Under the pieces are notes generated by a model. The model searched no databases, was not told where the DNA came from, and worked only from the letters and a program-made list of their open reading frames with translations. Source: Paenisporosarcina sp. FSL H8-0542 (lineage in GTDB: Bacteria > Bacillota > Bacilli > Bacillales_A > Planococcaceae). Taken from it: a DNA stretch of 64,000 nucleotides. The stretch covers positions 1,953,001-2,017,000 of the forward strand of contig NZ_CP152050.1 in NCBI RefSeq assembly GCF_038632915.1. Direction: 5' to 3'. Positions 7,892 to 17,738 of this stretch are shown in pieces (the first letter of the stretch is position 1; every line of letters begins with the position of its first letter). A program made the translations under genes and the position numbers.

Positions 7892-8791
7892 ATGTCCCGT
7901 TTCAATCATGGCGTTCTGTTATTTAATGGGCAAGCTGGACAGGACTCTGAAGAAGAAGCTTTATCACTTGTCGTTCCGGTTATTGCGACCCATTGTCACA
8001 AACTGACCATTGTACAAACGTTATCTCCTGACGAGTTTAAACAAGCATGCATGGACGCATCGTATGCGGATGTTTTATTTATAATGGGTGGAGATGGAAC
8101 GCTGCATACAGCTGTTCAAGTATTAGAAAAGATTGAAAATCTCCCTATCATCGGTTTACTTCCTGGAGGGACATGCAATGATTTTGCACGTACATTAGAC
8201 ATCCCGCCTTTTCTTAAAGAAGCAGCTGAAGCAATTGTTACCGGAGTCGTTCAAGATGTAGATTTAGCACAAATAAATGATGGCTTATTTATGAACTTCG
8301 CTGGAATTGGATTAATTGCCGACGCTTCCGAGAACATTAATCCCAATCTCAAAGAAAAGTACGGTAAGCTAAGTTATTTCATGAGTGCTTTACAAACGTT
8401 TAGTCAAACTGAACCGTTTTCTATTCATTTGGAGATTGATGGCACTACGTATAGTGAAGAAGCTGTCATGTTACTCGTTATGAATGGAAAATCCATCGGA
8501 ACCCATCGCTTCCCTCTCGACATCATTAATCCTAGTGATGGACAATTGGATGTGGTGCTCATACAAGCGTCAACTATGGCAGCCATACGTGAATGGTTTT
8601 CATTAAATCAACCAGATATAATGCCGGATGATTTAAAGAATGTGACCCATTATACCGGTAAACATATTGTGATTCGTACCGATGAACCGAAAAAAGTGGA
8701 TACTGACGGAGAAATTTATTTAGAAACGCCTGTTGAAATAACAGTAAAGCCAAAATCCGTTCGATTTTTGGTGCCGAATAAGAACAATTAA
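7892..8791 (+). CDS. Diacylglycerol/lipid kinase family protein (YegS/BmrU/DgkB)
   Basis: A 299-residue protein of the DAGK catalytic family. The nucleotide-binding signature GGDGTLHTAVQ (around residues 67-77) and LLPGGTCNDFART (around 90-102) are diagnostic, and VDTDGE near the C-terminus is the conserved second-domain motif. The family phosphorylates lipids such as diacylglycerol at the inner membrane face. Which lipid is used here cannot be told; B. subtilis has several paralogues. The start at 7892 follows an AGAAGGTG site. A strong terminator follows immediately, so it is monocistronic. Confidence 0.85.
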   Translation: MSRFNHGVLLFNGQAGQDSEEEALSLVVPVIATHCHKLTIVQTLSPDEFKQACMDASYADVLFIMGGDGTLHTAVQVLEKIENLPIIGLLPGGTCNDFARTLDIPPFLKEAAEAIVTGVVQDVDLAQINDGLFMNFAGIGLIADASENINPNLKEKYGKLSYFMSALQTFSQTEPFSIHLEIDGTTYSEEAVMLLVMNGKSIGTHRFPLDIINPSDGQLDVVLIQASTMAAIREWFSLNQPDIMPDDLKNVTHYTGKHIVIRTDEPKKVDTDGEIYLETPVEITVKPKSVRFLVPNKNN

Positions 8792-8825
8792 AAAAGCAGC
8801 TGCCTTTTTGGCAACTGCTTTTCGT
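8790..8825 (+). terminator. Rho-independent terminator of the lipid kinase gene
   Basis: A stem of about 13 bp (8792-8804 with 8810-8822) has a T-rich loop and a TTTT tract after it. It overlaps the end of the lipid kinase gene and probably serves dbpA from the opposite side as well. Confidence 0.85.
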
Positions 8826-8858
8826 TTTATTTTTAGTTTACATAATATTATTATCTTA

Positions 8859-10304
8859 TTATTTGTTAGCGATATGAACTTTTAACAGTTTTCCTTTGAT
8901 TGTCGTGTTTCTCATTTGCTTCAATACGAGCGGTCCTTTACCATTCAATATTTCCACATAAGAAACATTATCCTGAATGGTAATGATGCCGATATCTTGT
9001 GCAGTCATTCCATCAAGTTTTGCAATGGTCCCAACAAAGTCCACAGCACGGATTTTCTTTTTCTTCCCGCCGTTAAAATACAATTTCGTAATATCTTCAT
9101 TTAATTGTTCTTTCTTATCCACTTTGATTTCAGGTTGCTCATTCATTTTTTGTTTAAATGCAGCTTTCGCTCTAACTACTTGTTCTTTTGAAGGAGCATC
9201 TTTCAACGGGATGTCAAAACCAATATACTTTTCAACCGATGCAAGGAAACGATCTTCGTAAGGTGTAACAAGTGTAATTGCTTTACCGACTTCGCCTGCT
9301 CTACCTGTTCGACCAGTACGATGAACGTAGCTTTCATTTTCCAAAGGCATATCGTAATTGATGACATGCGTAATACGGTCAATATCAATTCCTCGAGCAG
9401 CAACATCAGTAGCGATTAAATAGCGGAAATCCCCACGTTTGAAATCGTTCATTACATCGAAACGCTCATTTTGTTCCATCCCGCCATGAATTTTATCAAC
9501 TGTATAGCCTTCATCATCCAGTAAGTCCACCAACTGATCGACGTTATCTTTCGTACGGCAAAAAATGATACAGCTATCTGGATTTTCAACCATCGTAATA
9601 TCTTTCAGCAACGCAAATTTCTCTGCTTCTTTTACGATATATACAGAGTGCTCTATTTGTTGGTTTACACTTTCTGTTTTTTCAATTTCGATGTCCACCG
9701 GATTGTCCATATATTTATGGCATAGTTTTTCCACGTCTTTTGGAAGTGTTGCCGAGAACAACATCGTTAATCGTTTTTTTGGCAAGTGACTGATTATGGA
9801 CTCGACCAATTCAATAAAGCCCATGCTCAACATTTCGTCCGCTTCGTCAATGACAAGAATTTCAACTTTGCTTAAATCCAGTGTATGGCGCTCAATGTGA
9901 TCCATGACACGACCTGGGGTTCCCACAACAACATGTGATTTTTGTTTTAACTCAGTACGTTGAAAAGCGAATGGCTGTTTCCCATAAATCGCCGTAGCTT
10001 TAATACGCTTAAAACGACCAAAACTCATGATATCTTGCGAAACTTGCATAGCTAATTCGCGTGTCGGGGTTAATACTAAAGCTTGTGGTTTGTTTTCATC
10101 CCAGTCCACCATCTCACAAATTGGAATACCAAAAGCAGCTGTTTTACCACTTCCTGTTTGAGATTTAACTGAAACATCCCGCTTTGATAGTGCTGTAGGT
10201 ATCACTTTTGATTGCACTTCTGTTGGGGATGTAAATCCCAGACCTTCTAGTGCGCGAATTATGTCGTCTGAAATACCAAAATCTTTAAATTGTGTGTTTG
10301 TCAT
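8859..10304 (-). CDS. dbpA: ATP-dependent RNA helicase DbpA (YxiN type)
   Basis: A 481-residue DEAD-box helicase. Motifs visible are the Q motif (GFTSPTEVQ), [11 protein letters not shown] (motif I, around residues 48-58), [21 protein letters not shown] (motif II, DEAD), FSATLP (SAT), [18 protein letters not shown] and [12 protein letters not shown] (motif VI). The C-terminal 75 residues form the DbpA RNA-binding domain, which targets hairpin 92 of 23S rRNA in large-subunit assembly. Length equals B. subtilis DbpA/YxiN (about 479). The start is an ATG behind AAAGGGAG. It is divergent from the YkvS-like gene. Confidence 0.93.
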   Translation of the reverse strand: MTNTQFKDFGISDDIIRALEGLGFTSPTEVQSKVIPTALSKRDVSVKSQTGSGKTAAFGIPICEMVDWDENKPQALVLTPTRELAMQVSQDIMSFGRFKRIKATAIYGKQPFAFQRTELKQKSHVVVGTPGRVMDHIERHTLDLSKVEILVIDEADEMLSMGFIELVESIISHLPKKRLTMLFSATLPKDVEKLCHKYMDNPVDIEIEKTESVNQQIEHSVYIVKEAEKFALLKDITMVENPDSCIIFCRTKDNVDQLVDLLDDEGYTVDKIHGGMEQNERFDVMNDFKRGDFRYLIATDVAARGIDIDRITHVINYDMPLENESYVHRTGRTGRAGEVGKAITLVTPYEDRFLASVEKYIGFDIPLKDAPSKEQVVRAKAAFKQKMNEQPEIKVDKKEQLNEDITKLYFNGGKKKKIRAVDFVGTIAKLDGMTAQDIGIITIQDNVSYVEILNGKGPLVLKQMRNTTIKGKLLKVHIANK

Positions 10305-10395
10305 TAAAATCTCCCTTTATTTAAGAGTTGTCCACTCTTCTTTGTATCTTAAGTATACCAATGAATCGGGTGTGATAGATTAAAACAGAAAACTA

Positions 10396-10404
10396 TGTTA
10401 TAAT
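10396..10404 (+). promoter_or_regulatory. Extended -10 promoter of the YkvS-like gene
   Basis: A perfect TATAAT (10399-10404) is preceded by TG one base upstream (10396-10397), the extended -10 pattern. No good -35 box is seen. The leader would be about 100 nt long; I see no recognisable riboswitch in it. Confidence 0.5.
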
Positions 10405-10513
10405 AGATACATAATAACTTCATAATACGACAAATTTTCATAAGAATCTTTCGACTTGTTTCGAGTAGTTTGTATTCGACATGACATCAGTGTTATAGAA
10501 ATGGGGAATTCAG

Positions 10514-10738
10514 ATGACGTTCCAAAAACATGAAAAAGAAGTATCCGAATTTGTACAAGCACGAAGAATTCGTGAAAAAATCACATTCGTTCGTCGTGAT
10601 GTAGAAGTTGAAGGAGCTATCTTCAAAATCCTTGAAAATTCTTGCATCGTTGAAATTTCTCAAGAAGACGCAAAAAAAATTGGTGCCGCATCAACTTTAA
10701 CAGTAGTATCACATAAAAATTATAAAGTATTCTCATAA
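10514..10738 (+). CDS. YkvS-like small protein (DUF2187)
   Basis: A 74-residue cytoplasmic protein. The core from residue 21 onwards, with ITFVRRDVEVEGAIFKILENSCIVEIS, is a small beta-barrel of the KOW-like type seen in DUF2187/YkvS proteins of Bacillales. No function is established for the family; a nucleic-acid-binding role would be a guess based on the KOW-like shape. A GGGGAATTC ribosome binding region precedes the ATG at 10514. It has its own promoter and terminator. Confidence 0.75.
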   Translation: MTFQKHEKEVSEFVQARRIREKITFVRRDVEVEGAIFKILENSCIVEISQEDAKKIGAASTLTVVSHKNYKVFS

Positions 10739-10744
10739 TACAAA

Positions 10745-10774
10745 AACGAAGAGCAAATTGCTCTTCGTTTTTTT
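10745..10774 (+). terminator. Rho-independent terminator after the YkvS-like gene
   Basis: A perfect inverted repeat of about 12 bp per arm (10745-10756 with 10758-10769) is followed by seven T residues. Confidence 0.9.
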
Positions 10775-10793
10775 GTTGATTATTTAATTTTTG

Positions 10794-11612
10794 CTACGTC
10801 AATTTATTGTCCACTGGATAAGCAGTAATCCAGTCACTATAACTGCCTACATATAATTTCACTTTTGGATATCCCGCTTCTTTAAGCATTGCATATAGAG
10901 GTGCTGCAGTTACTCCACTCCCGCAATACACAGTGATATCTTCATCTTGCTTAACAACCGCTTCTACTTCCGATATAACATCGACTGCTTCTTTAAAACG
11001 ACCATCTTCTTTCAACAGTTCCCAGTCCAAATTTCTCGCATTCGGAATATGACCAGCTACTGAATCAATCGGCTCATGAATGCCTGCATATCTTTCTGCT
11101 GATCGGGCATCCAGAAGAGCACCATTTGACGTCTCCGATACTACTTTAACTTGCTCGCGAGTCGAAAGAATGTCTTCATTCCACTGAAGGCTTAATGTCG
11201 AAGCCGGGTATGACGATGTTTCAGTTGACACTTCTAAACCCAGTTCAACCAATTCTTCATAGCCTTCCTTCACCAATGTTACTTGTGGGAAACCTGCATA
11301 ACAAAACATCCAGTAAGCTCGCGGTCCAAAGGGCATTCCGCCTTGGTCATAAATCACGACATGGTCTGTATACTGTAAACCATTTGATTCAAAAAGATAT
11401 TTCAACTTTTCTTTATCAGGCAGTGGATGACGTCCATTTGTCTTATTCATATCCGATAAATCTTTTTCAAGATCGAGATAGATGGCACCAGCTATATGAC
11501 CTTTATCATATAGCTTTTTGCCAGCATTAGGATCTTGTAGTGAAAAGCGAGTATCAATCCACCTCAAATTAGATTCTTTCAGTTCTTTTGCAGACTTCCA
11601 AACTTTACCCAT
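10794..11612 (-). CDS. Sulfurtransferase, two rhodanese domains (mercaptopyruvate/thiosulfate type)
   Basis: About 272 residues forming two rhodanese domains. The N-terminal domain (about residues 8-130) has WIDTRFSL, GHIAGAIYLD and DHVVIYDQGG. The C-terminal domain (about 160-265) carries the catalytic Cys in TVYCGSGVTAA. The CGSGVT loop is the form found in 3-mercaptopyruvate sulfurtransferases rather than classical rhodaneses. The enzyme moves sulfane sulfur to thiol or cyanide acceptors. I start it at the ATG at 11610-11612 behind AAGGGGAATGAG; a longer in-frame extension would overlap the dynamin gene. The start lies only 4 bp past the dynA stop, so the two are probably co-transcribed. 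Confidence 0.87.
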   Translation of the reverse strand: MGKVWKSAKELKESNLRWIDTRFSLQDPNAGKKLYDKGHIAGAIYLDLEKDLSDMNKTNGRHPLPDKEKLKYLFESNGLQYTDHVVIYDQGGMPFGPRAYWMFCYAGFPQVTLVKEGYEELVELGLEVSTETSSYPASTLSLQWNEDILSTREQVKVVSETSNGALLDARSAERYAGIHEPIDSVAGHIPNARNLDWELLKEDGRFKEAVDVISEVEAVVKQDEDITVYCGSGVTAAPLYAMLKEAGYPKVKLYVGSYSDWITAYPVDNKLT

Positions 11613-11616
11613 CAGC

Positions 11617-14600
11617 TCATTCCCCTTCAGATAAATTCTTGTACACAGCTCTCCACTCTTCAAGGCGGCTACCTTCTTGCATTGCCGCTCTTTCAGAGTC
11701 AAGTTGTTGCAGTGACTCACGGAGTAAATGTTGTCTTAATCCTTCTGCTTCCAAATCAATTACACCTCTAGCCCAATCTCTCATGCGGACATTTTGAGTA
11801 TTTAAATATTTCTCAGCTTCCGGTTTTGTTGCATCCTGCAATTCATCTCTTAGCTTTTCTTTTTCATTTTTCTCGAAGAAAGATTTATTGTTTTTATAAT
11901 GTGACTTCACATGTGAATACTTAGTTGAATCCTCGAAAGGTCCTTCAAAATCAAGCAGTTTTGCTTCCGCTATTTCATACGGCATAAACGAAAAACTGTT
12001 GTTGCTTTCTTTCAGTTCATGCATTTCATCTTTTTGTCGTTGTTGCAGTGCTTTGCCAATCCATTGATTTAAACGGAAATTCGTCACACGCATTTCCTGC
12101 TCAAAATCAAAACTTAACATGGCAAGTGTTTCTTTCAAGGCAAAATCAAGTGCTTCTGCTGATGATTTGTTCGAAAAAACAGACGGGTTATACGATTCTT
12201 TAAAGAAGTCAGGGTATCTGTAATAGACTCTTTGCAATACATAGTAAAGCAATTCGTCCAGTTCCTGATAGGAATTTTTCGTGATTACTCCTGCAGCTGA
12301 ACTCGTAAAACGTTGACGGATCTTTTGTTCCAACAGACGTAGTTCCTGCAACCGTTCTTCTTTTCTGGATAGATTGACTTCAGTTTGTTCAATCAAGGAA
12401 GCCAATCGGGCAACTGTTTTCTCTGTTTCTTCAGCGAGTGCTTGAACAGTCATCGCTTTTAAATCTTCGGATAAAAATTGTTGGAAAGATTGTTCGAAAA
12501 CTTCCATTCCTGAATTCAATTGAACCGACTCTTCTTTTTCTTTTAGCGCTTGAAGGCTCGAAACTCCATATACTCGTGGGAAGCGTATACCAAATCGTTG
12601 CAATTCATTCGTCACATAATTTTTGACATCATTTGCTTCCTCTTCGTTTGCAGCCAAGTCAATGGCGTTTACGATAAAGAACATTTTATCCAATTCAAAT
12701 GCATCTTTCACGCGACCAAGCTGAATCAAAAATTCTCTATCAGCACGAGCAAATGCGTGATTATAATACGTAATGAAAAGAATAGCGTCCGCATTACGGA
12801 TGTATTCAAATGCCACGCCTGTGTGTCGTGCATTAATAGAGTCTGCTCCTGGCGTATCCACCAGAGTGACCCCCATTCTCGTTAACTGACAATCATAGTA
12901 GAAATCAATGGTATCGACGAAACAGCTCTTGTTTTCCTGGGCAACAAACGCTTCAAATTCATCTCTATTTACGCGCAAAGTTTCACCTAGTTGTTCTTTA
13001 AACGTAGAATACCCTTCTTTAAAGGCACGAATGAATGCTTTGTGTACTTGCAAGCCTTCGTTTTCTAACGTCATATTTTCTATATCGTTCGCCTTTTTGT
13101 ACGCTTCATCTAAAGAAACGACATTGATTCCGATAGCATGGAATGAAGAAGCAACATCTTCAAAAAATTGATCTTTCGTTTTCAGCTTTACATCAGCCGT
13201 TTCGTGCGGATTATGTTCAGTGACGGGACGAATCTTATTTATTGCGGCAGTTGTTGGATTTGGGGAAACTGGCAACACATTTGCCCCCATTAAAGCATTT
13301 GAGAACGACGATTTGCCTGCACTGAAAGCCCCGAATAAGGCAATGGTAAAGTCCTGTTTCTCAAGACGCTGAGATTTAGTTTGCAGATACTGTGCAACCT
13401 CAGAGAAGCCTTGGATATGTTCAATCTGATTGGCAATGTATTTCGCACGTGACAGTGTATCATTCACTGCAATACCTGCAGTTTCCGGTCTGTCAGACGG
13501 ATGTTCCATAACATTATCTTCCGTGTCTTTTTCGACAATCATGGAAGAATCGAAAGGTACCATTTGTTGTTCAGCCAACTCATGATTTTGCACCCATTTT
13601 TTCACCAACTCAGCAGAGTTACTATTCGTATTTCTTGAAGGGTTGTCCCATTCTTTTGTGAAACCTACATGCTGTTTATGCAATTGTTCCAGCGTTTCAA
13701 TCGCTAATAATTTTTCTTGATAGGCACGAGATTTAGAATCAGCTTGACCAAAATCATCTTCTGGTAAGTCCTCTATAACTTTTGCGTGCACGTTTTTCCA
13801 GCCATCGGTTTGTTGGATGAACCATTTTTTCGTCGCATCTGTAACTCGGTTAGCAAAATTCAATACAGAATCCGCGGTAACCAGTGACCCTTTTTGAATT
13901 TGTTCATCTATAATTTGTATAGGTGGATGGAATTCCATCTGATCAATTGCCAGTGATTGTTCATCAGTCAATAAGCCCACATCTTTTAAAGACTGTTTCA
14001 TTAATGAACGCATATGTCCGGCAATTTGAGATTGTATGACCGTATCGTATTCTTTTTCGACAAGCTGTCCACGAGTATTTCTCTCTTCTTCCGTTTTCTT
14101 CCCACTGAAGAATAGGCCAACCTTAAAGTTTTCTTGTTTTGCTTCCAAATACGACTTTAATTTGTCTCGTAACTCGTATGGCATCATGGTGGCATTATCC
14201 AGTAAATTTTTTCGATTGGCTTCAAAGTTATCTGACCACGCTTTAGAACTAAGTAATTTTGCTTGGTTTTGATAGTGTGCGGCCGTCTTTCTGATTTCTT
14301 CTTTATCTTCCCATTCATCCTCAGATAGTACGTTGGCGAAAGTTGACTGGCACTCTTCAATTTCATCCGTTAAATATTCAAGATGTTCATCGTGTAATTT
14401 GATTAATGTATTGGTCGACGACTTCACTAATTGGTCTTGCCAATTATTCATGCTGTACATCACGATTTCCCGAACTTCGGTAAAGTCGTTATAAGGATGA
14501 TTGGCATCTTTTAAAGAAGTGAAAAAGATATCTTTTGGTATTACGCCCCATGCCTTGAAGGAGTCGTGTACAGACTCTTTAAATTGCGTAAACGTCAACT

Positions 14601-15231
14601 CATTTTCACGGTGTTTATCAATCTGATTTACAATCAAATAGAGATTGTCGTTATATTTCATAAGCTGTTTTGTAAACCCAAAGTTCAACTCTGATTGGAC
14701 GTGGTTATAGTCCATCATATAGAAAACGATATCTGCCAAGTGTAACGATGATTCTGTCGACATACGGTGTGCATCGTCAGTGGAATCAACCCCTGGTGTA
14801 TCCATGACCGTTATTCCTTCAGGTAGGACCGAAGATTCATGTCCAATTTCAATTTGCGAAACTGCATGTCCATCCTTACAAAATTCTTTTACCGTCTCAA
14901 AATCATAATCTCCCGAAAATTTAACTGGTTGTTGATCTTGCATGTACACAATGGCAAAATCGTTTGTTGCTTTATGTATTTTAACGATATTCGCGCTTGT
15001 TGGTATGGGACTGGATGGAAGGAGTTGTTCTCCCGTCAAGGCGTTGATCATACTCGACTTGCCCGCAGAAAAGTGACCTGCAAAACCAATTGTAAATTCC
15101 CGGTTCATTAATTTTTGTGAGAACAGATTCGTTTTGTTCATTCGTTCCACATCGTCTACTTCTTTAAATAATGTATAGGCTCTTGCCGTTTCTTGTAATA
15201 GGTGATTAATTTGATCTTCAAATGAATGCAT
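11617..15231 (-). CDS. dynA: Bacterial double-dynamin DynA
   Basis: A 1204-residue fusion of two dynamin-like GTPases. The first G domain has GHFSAGKSSM (G1, residues 52-61) and VMDTPGVDST (G3); the second has GAFSAGKSSF (around residues 632-641) and TLVDTPGADS. Each is followed by long helical stalk regions rich in coiled coil. B. subtilis DynA (YpbR, 1193 residues) has this architecture; it binds and tethers membranes, supports membrane repair under pore-forming stress and helps resist phage lysis. The start is the ATG at 15229-15231 with an AAAGGAG site; longer in-frame extensions lack one. It is followed by the sulfurtransferase gene. Confidence 0.93.
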   Translation of the reverse strand: MHSFEDQINHLLQETARAYTLFKEVDDVERMNKTNLFSQKLMNREFTIGFAGHFSAGKSSMINALTGEQLLPSSPIPTSANIVKIHKATNDFAIVYMQDQQPVKFSGDYDFETVKEFCKDGHAVSQIEIGHESSVLPEGITVMDTPGVDSTDDAHRMSTESSLHLADIVFYMMDYNHVQSELNFGFTKQLMKYNDNLYLIVNQIDKHRENELTFTQFKESVHDSFKAWGVIPKDIFFTSLKDANHPYNDFTEVREIVMYSMNNWQDQLVKSSTNTLIKLHDEHLEYLTDEIEECQSTFANVLSEDEWEDKEEIRKTAAHYQNQAKLLSSKAWSDNFEANRKNLLDNATMMPYELRDKLKSYLEAKQENFKVGLFFSGKKTEEERNTRGQLVEKEYDTVIQSQIAGHMRSLMKQSLKDVGLLTDEQSLAIDQMEFHPPIQIIDEQIQKGSLVTADSVLNFANRVTDATKKWFIQQTDGWKNVHAKVIEDLPEDDFGQADSKSRAYQEKLLAIETLEQLHKQHVGFTKEWDNPSRNTNSNSAELVKKWVQNHELAEQQMVPFDSSMIVEKDTEDNVMEHPSDRPETAGIAVNDTLSRAKYIANQIEHIQGFSEVAQYLQTKSQRLEKQDFTIALFGAFSAGKSSFSNALMGANVLPVSPNPTTAAINKIRPVTEHNPHETADVKLKTKDQFFEDVASSFHAIGINVVSLDEAYKKANDIENMTLENEGLQVHKAFIRAFKEGYSTFKEQLGETLRVNRDEFEAFVAQENKSCFVDTIDFYYDCQLTRMGVTLVDTPGADSINARHTGVAFEYIRNADAILFITYYNHAFARADREFLIQLGRVKDAFELDKMFFIVNAIDLAANEEEANDVKNYVTNELQRFGIRFPRVYGVSSLQALKEKEESVQLNSGMEVFEQSFQQFLSEDLKAMTVQALAEETEKTVARLASLIEQTEVNLSRKEERLQELRLLEQKIRQRFTSSAAGVITKNSYQELDELLYYVLQRVYYRYPDFFKESYNPSVFSNKSSAEALDFALKETLAMLSFDFEQEMRVTNFRLNQWIGKALQQRQKDEMHELKESNNSFSFMPYEIAEAKLLDFEGPFEDSTKYSHVKSHYKNNKSFFEKNEKEKLRDELQDATKPEAEKYLNTQNVRMRDWARGVIDLEAEGLRQHLLRESLQQLDSERAAMQEGSRLEEWRAVYKNLSEGE

Positions 15232-15360
15232 TCTTGGTTGAACTCCTTTATCAAAAACTATGTCTATCATATCATGTTTAAAACTGTCGCATCTTGTAGA
15301 AATGTAAGTTGTTGCGAATTTATGGAGAAGACTTCTATGATACATGAAAGTCCAGGAACA

Positions 15361-15399
15361 CGAAAAGACCGGTAACGGAATTTCCGCACCGGTCTTTCT
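15361..15399 (-). terminator. Rho-independent terminator after the 15409 gene
   Basis: A 10-bp outer stem (15364-15373 with 15388-15397) and an inner CGGA/TCCG stem are followed by TTTTCG on the minus strand. It separates the small membrane protein gene from dynA. Confidence 0.8.
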
Positions 15400-15408
15400 T
15401 CTGTTCAT

Positions 15409-15798
15409 TTACTCTTTCACTGTTATTACTGGAAACTTGACGTTCATTAAAACATTGAAAGCAAACAGGATAACGCTGATTACGACTAGCGTAGCACCTA
15501 TTGAAATAAATGTTACTGCCTGCTCTGCTCCGCTGAGTAAGAGTGTAGACAGGCCAACCATCATTAGTAGCAGGCCGATGTTAGATGCCCAAAAATGAAC
15601 TTTGGCAAGCGTATGATTTCCCGCTTTTGGAAATAAATAATAAATGAGTCCCGCTAGTGCAAATGAAACCCAACCTAATAAACTGATGTGAACATGGACG
15701 CCTTTGAGCGTATAGTCATGCCCCATGGACATATACATGCCCAGTATTACGCCAATGGTAAAATAAACGACCGAAACCTTGATAAATTTAATTCCCAC
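15409..15798 (-). CDS. Small four-helix membrane protein resembling haem-copper oxidase subunit I
   Basis: A 129-residue protein with four hydrophobic segments at about 8-25, 38-58, 66-90 and 93-118. The first loop and second helix carry GHD (His27), VHVH (His35, His37) and LLGWVSFALAGLIYYLFP. This pattern resembles the haem-binding helices of cbb3/NorB-type oxidase subunit I, and similar stand-alone proteins are annotated 'cytochrome-c oxidase' in Bacillales. A haem-binding or sensor role is inference; the protein is far too short to be an oxidase. The GTG start at 15798 follows AAAGGAGAG. Confidence 0.65.
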   Translation of the reverse strand: MGIKFIKVSVVYFTIGVILGMYMSMGHDYTLKGVHVHISLLGWVSFALAGLIYYLFPKAGNHTLAKVHFWASNIGLLLMMVGLSTLLLSGAEQAVTFISIGATLVVISVILFAFNVLMNVKFPVITVKE

Positions 15799-16034
15799 GC
15801 CTCATTCTCTCCTTTCAAAGTAAAAACATTAAAATTCCTTTATATAATGTATTTTTGAAAGTATAAGAGTATTCATTAACGAACTATTAATCACATTTAC
15901 AGGTTCTGTTAAATAAGAAATAAATCGATAATAATCTAAGAATTCTTACATTCGAAAATCTTAATCAAAAGGTTGCTCTAATTCATACTTCAATGGTATG
16001 TTTTTAAGCGGATTACATTATAAGGAGGCTTTTT

Positions 16035-16868
16035 ATGAAGAAAAAAAGATTATCACTATATATCGGGTTGGCTTCGATGGTATTTTTGACTGCATGTGGA
16101 AACGATAATGCAAAAGAATCAGCCAAATCAACTACAGCTTGGGATACAATCCAAGAAGAAGGTTCAATAACTGTTGCAACTTCCGGTACACTTTTCCCAA
16201 CTTCTTACCGGGACGAACAATCGGATGAATTGACTGGATTTGAAGTGGAAGTTGTACGTGAACTCGCAAAACGCTTGGAGTTGGATATAGAGTTCAAAGA
16301 ACTTGGATTTGATGAAATGCTTACAAGTGTCAAAACTGGGCAAGTTGATTTAGCCGCCAATGACATTGAAATCAGCGAAGACAGACTTGAAAATTTCATC
16401 TTCTCCACTCCGATTAAATATTCATATGGCACAGCAGTAGTTCGCAAGGATGATTTATCAGGCATTAAATCTCTGGAAGATTTAAAGGGTAAAAAAGCGG
16501 CTGGGGCATCTACATCAGTTTATATGGAAATGGCCCGTCAATATGGAGCAGAAGAAGTTACGTATGATAATGTACCGAACGAAGTTTACTTACGTGACGT
16601 ATCCATTGGGCGAACAGACGTTATTTTAAATGATTATTATCTTCAAACACTTGCTGTAGCTGCATTTCCTGAATTGAACATCACCATTCATCCGGATATC
16701 AAATACAGTCCGTCCAAGATTGGTCTTGTCATCAACAAAGAAAATTCAGAGCTCGAAGACAACGTCAATCGAGTGTTGAAAGAAATGCTTGAAGATGGAA
16801 CCATCAGTGAAATTTCCGCAAAATTCTTTAATGGTGCGGATGTTTCCAAAGAAGTTAATATTGATTAA
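16035..16868 (+). CDS. Amino-acid ABC transporter substrate-binding lipoprotein
   Basis: A 277-residue lipoprotein. The signal peptide ends in the lipobox LTAC (Cys21), so it would be anchored to the outer face of the membrane. The mature part is a SBP_bac_3 domain: TVATSGTLFPTSYRD at its start, LTGFEVEVVRELAKRL, and VDLAANDIEISEDR. This family binds polar amino acids, especially cystine, glutamine or histidine; the ligand here is undetermined. The ATG follows AAGGAGG. The permease gene lies 21 bp downstream, but no ATPase gene follows, as with the yckB-yckA pair in B. subtilis. Confidence 0.87.
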   Translation: MKKKRLSLYIGLASMVFLTACGNDNAKESAKSTTAWDTIQEEGSITVATSGTLFPTSYRDEQSDELTGFEVEVVRELAKRLELDIEFKELGFDEMLTSVKTGQVDLAANDIEISEDRLENFIFSTPIKYSYGTAVVRKDDLSGIKSLEDLKGKKAAGASTSVYMEMARQYGAEEVTYDNVPNEVYLRDVSIGRTDVILNDYYLQTLAVAAFPELNITIHPDIKYSPSKIGLVINKENSELEDNVNRVLKEMLEDGTISEISAKFFNGADVSKEVNID

Positions 16869-16889
16869 TTGAGCCAGGGGGATTAACGG

Positions 16890-17567
16890 ATGAATGAAAT
16901 TGAATGGGGACTTCTATTTGATCCTCAATTAGCTCTTGATTCTTTCCCCTACGTTCTTAGTGGCATTTGGTATACGCTTCTCATCGCAATTGTCAGTATG
17001 GTAGTCGGACTGATTATCGGATTTTTCATTGCTCTGGCAAGAACATCAAATCTTCTGTTCTTACAATGGCCAGCGAGATTGTACATTTCATTTATGAGAG
17101 GCGTTCCAATTCTGGTCATACTGTTCTTGTTATACTTTGGGTTTCCAGTCATCGGAGTTGAATTTACTGCGATGCAGGCTGCGCTGATTGGATTCAGTTT
17201 GAATAGCGCGGCATACATGGCTGAAATTCTTAGATCTTCACTATCTTCCGTTGATATTGGACAATGGGAATCTTCCAAAGCTCTTGGACTTACGTATTGG
17301 CAGTCCATGAGAAGAATTATTCTCCCACAATCCGTAAGAATCGCCGTACCTCCACTATCCAATGTATTAATGGATTTAATCAAAGCCTCTTCATTGGCAG
17401 CAATGATTACGGTGCCAGAAATGTTTCAAAAAGCACGAAGCGTTGGGGCAAGGGAATATGATTTATTAACCCTACTCATCCTTGTAGCTCTTATGTACTG
17501 GGCGATTTGTTCAGTCATGACTGTTCTACAGAACTATTTGGAAAAACGTTATGCGAAATATCTTTGA
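16890..17567 (+). CDS. Amino-acid ABC transporter permease
   Basis: A 225-residue His/Glu/Gln/Arg-type permease. It has about five membrane segments and the family's EAA-type loop around SSKALGLTYWQSMRRIILPQ (residues 129-148), which docks to the ATPase. The N-terminal helices start at about residue 22. It pairs with the substrate-binding lipoprotein upstream in one operon and is followed by a terminator, so the ATP-hydrolysing subunit must be encoded elsewhere. The GGGGG site at 16877-16881 precedes the ATG. Confidence 0.88.
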   Translation: MNEIEWGLLFDPQLALDSFPYVLSGIWYTLLIAIVSMVVGLIIGFFIALARTSNLLFLQWPARLYISFMRGVPILVILFLLYFGFPVIGVEFTAMQAALIGFSLNSAAYMAEILRSSLSSVDIGQWESSKALGLTYWQSMRRIILPQSVRIAVPPLSNVLMDLIKASSLAAMITVPEMFQKARSVGAREYDLLTLLILVALMYWAICSVMTVLQNYLEKRYAKYL

Positions 17568-17619
17568 ATTCGATGTACCGTTCTTGAATCCAAAGTAATG
17601 AATAAGTATTTTCAAACGA

Positions 17620-17656
17620 ATAAGGAGCCAAAACATAAACTGTTTTGGCTCCTTTC
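17620..17656 (+). terminator. Rho-independent terminator of the ABC importer operon
   Basis: A 14-bp perfect stem (17622-17635 with 17641-17654) and a short T-rich tail end the two-gene operon. Confidence 0.85.
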
Positions 17657-17738
17657 AGCTTGTTGACAAAAGAATATTAATCAATATAAAAGTATAAAAA
17701 TTCGCATTCTTATCTTTTGCACTCTATCGAAAAATTTT

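Noticed and set aside
11617-15231. Split or fused pair of dynamin genes as an artefact
   Set aside because: A double dynamin in one chain is the normal architecture of DynA in Bacillales.
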